Source: Flavonifractor sp. An100
GTDB lineage: Bacteria > Bacillota > Clostridia > Oscillospirales > Oscillospiraceae
NCBI RefSeq assembly: GCF_002161175.1
Contig: NZ_NFMA01000010.1
Location: 29,535-93,534 of the forward strand
Direction of reading: 5' to 3'
DNA: 64,000 nucleotides
The notes below the pieces were generated by a model. The model saw only the letters and a program-made list of their open reading frames with translations. It was not told where the DNA came from and searched no databases. A program made the position numbers and the translations under genes. Shown here piece after piece: positions 62,786 to 64,000 of this stretch (its first letter is position 1; each line of letters starts with the position of its first letter).

Positions 62786-63682
62786 TCAGCCCTGGGCGGG
62801 GCGGTAGTAGGTGACCCCCTTCTGGCACACCAGCTCCAGCTGGCCGGAGTCCACCATGTACTCCAGAAAGAAGCGGATGTTCCGCTCAAAGCGCAGGGAC
62901 CGGGGGGGCTTGCGGGTGAACAGCTCATACAGCCCGCAGATCTCCGCGGCGATCTGGCTGGCGGTCATGGGGCGGGTGATGAGCTCCAGGATCTCCCGGC
63001 AGCGGCGGTTTACCAGGGCGTGGTTTTCGTCTATGAGACCGTCGATCTCCTCGGACGTACACATCCCCCGGTGGGCCATGAGGTAGAGGTCGCAGCCCAG
63101 GCCCCGCAGCTTGTCCCGGCTGGCCTGGGCCATGGTGTGGCACAGGTTGTAGGGCAGCTTGGCGGTGAGCAGCTCGTGGCTGAGGAGGGCGTCGGCGGTG
63201 TAGCAGACGTTGTCCGGGGTGATGACGCACACATGCTGGGAGGAGTGGCCGGGGGTGTGGAGGATTTGAAACTCCGCCCCCAGGAAGGAAAAGGGGCCGT
63301 CCTGGGCGGGGACGAGGACGTCGGGGGTGTGGATCATGTGGCTCGACTCCCGCTCCACCGTCCCCGGGGAGAGGAGGAGAAAATAGCACTTGAGGTTCAG
63401 CAGGCTACAGCACATTCCCGCCTCCGCCGGGGTCATGGCCACCTGGGCGCCGTATTTCTCCTGAAAATAGCGGTTATTGCCGCAGTGGTCCACGTGGGCG
63501 TGGGAGTTGAGGATGCCCGCCGGGGTCAGACCTGCCGACAACAGAGCCTCCTCCAGCTCCTCCTGCTCCTGGTGCAGGCCGGTGTCCAGCAGAATGCACC
63601 GGCGGTCGTCCAGCTTATAGAAGGGGATCCACTCCATCCCCTCCGCCACCCAGGTGTTTCCTTTGATGGGTGTGAGCTTCAT
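62786..63682 (-). CDS. MBL-fold metallo-hydrolase
   Basis: 298 residues. Zinc site HxHxDH in [12 protein letters not shown], further ligands in [11 protein letters not shown] and the last His region. The C-terminal ~70 residues ([21 protein letters not shown], then [21 protein letters not shown]) look like a winged helix. Glyoxalase II-like core, substrate unknown. ATGA overlap with mnmG shows co-translation. Confidence 0.87.
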   Translation of the reverse strand: MKLTPIKGNTWVAEGMEWIPFYKLDDRRCILLDTGLHQEQEELEEALLSAGLTPAGILNSHAHVDHCGNNRYFQEKYGAQVAMTPAEAGMCCSLLNLKCYFLLLSPGTVERESSHMIHTPDVLVPAQDGPFSFLGAEFQILHTPGHSSQHVCVITPDNVCYTADALLSHELLTAKLPYNLCHTMAQASRDKLRGLGCDLYLMAHRGMCTSEEIDGLIDENHALVNRRCREILELITRPMTASQIAAEICGLYELFTRKPPRSLRFERNIRFFLEYMVDSGQLELVCQKGVTYYRPAQG

Positions 63683-64000
63683 GTCGTCCTCCTTTGCTGT
63701 GGGGCGGGAGCTTCTCCCTCCCCCTGCTTCAAATAGACCATCAGCACCGCCACATCCGCCGGGGACACCCCCGACACCCGGCTGGCCTGGCCCAGGTTTT
63801 GGGGCCGGATCTCCTGGAGCTTCTGCCGGGCCTCCATGCGTAGGCCGTGGATGGACAAGTAATCCAGTCCGGCGGGGATGGGCCGCTCCTCCAGCCGCCG
63901 CATCTCCTCCACCTGGCGCAGCTGCCGGTCGATGTAGCCGGCGTATTTAATAGTAATCTCCGCCTCCCGGCGAATGCTGGGGGGGAGCTGGGGCCGGGTG
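63679..64000 (-). CDS. mnmG: tRNA uridine-5-carboxymethylaminomethyl synthase MnmG (C-terminal part)
   Basis: The last ~106 residues; the rest lies beyond the right edge. [44 protein letters not shown] and [22 protein letters not shown] are the MnmG C-terminal signature. FAD-dependent enzyme that, with MnmE, modifies U34 of tRNA. In many Bacillota it belongs to the block next to dnaA, here it is ~45 kb from it. Confidence 0.93.
   Translation of the reverse strand, partial: TRPQLPPSIRREAEITIKYAGYIDRQLRQVEEMRRLEERPIPAGLDYLSIHGLRMEARQKLQEIRPQNLGQASRVSGVSPADVAVLMVYLKQGEGEAPAPQQRRTT

Overview
The window reads as chromosome of a high-GC Bacillota, most likely the Oscillospiraceae group (Flavonifractor, Lawsonibacter or Oscillibacter-like). 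The grounds are the gene order dnaA-dnaN-yaaA-recF-remB-gyrB-gyrA, strong GGAGG ribosome sites, a T-box leader, dimeric GlyS, SepF/DivIVA, SOS boxes of the GAAC-N4-GTTC type, and hairpin-rich intergenic repeats. The species assignment is inference.

1-18,586: part of a tailed-phage genome, every gene on the minus strand, running off the left edge. Read in the direction of transcription (from 18.6 kb leftwards) it holds a small HTH protein, small unknown proteins, two C5 and one N6/N4 DNA methyltransferase, an HD hydrolase, a membrane-anchored transglycosylase, an HUH-type Rep protein with a probable antisense RNA in its leader, DUF4406, DUF5131 and DUF1064 proteins, a late-transcription-type regulator, and a lambda-like packaging and head module (TerS, TerL, gpW, portal, protease, capsid). 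No integrase or repressor is visible; they would lie off the left edge. The phage block ends about 100 bases from the dnaA promoter.

18,690-31,742: the origin region on the plus strand: dnaA, a candidate oriC with five TTTCCACA-type DnaA boxes, dnaN, yaaA, recF, remB, gyrB, a lipoprotein, gyrA, a SHOCT membrane protein, rnhA, then a MoxR ATPase and its VWA partner. 31,745-32,910 holds a pair of inverted 195-base structured repeats, a small ribbon-helix-helix gene and a frameshifted small ORF.

32,917-43,476: typA (minus); a divergent small membrane protein under two LexA-type boxes; a LysM/M23 cell-wall hydrolase; an LTA-synthase-like enzyme; and T-box-controlled glyS.

41,104-46,783 (minus): the most unusual operon. 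It contains an alanine-racemase fold protein that lacks both catalytic residues, a D-aspartate-ligase-like ATP-grasp enzyme, an Asp/Glu racemase, and a Mur ligase fused to an acetylglutamate-kinase domain. Together they suggest D-amino-acid chemistry on a cell-wall precursor or a related peptide.

46,926-61,766 (plus): miaB-mutS-mutL-miaA-hfq, an HlyD-like protein, yggS-sepF-divIVA, pncB, and a secreted RCC1/SLH protein. 61,896-64,000 (minus): secG, ridA, an MBL-fold hydrolase and the 3' part of mnmG.

Structured repeats recur through the host part. Two related hairpin elements sit between direct duplications of host coding sequence (start of the racemase gene, end of mutL) while leaving one intact copy of each gene.
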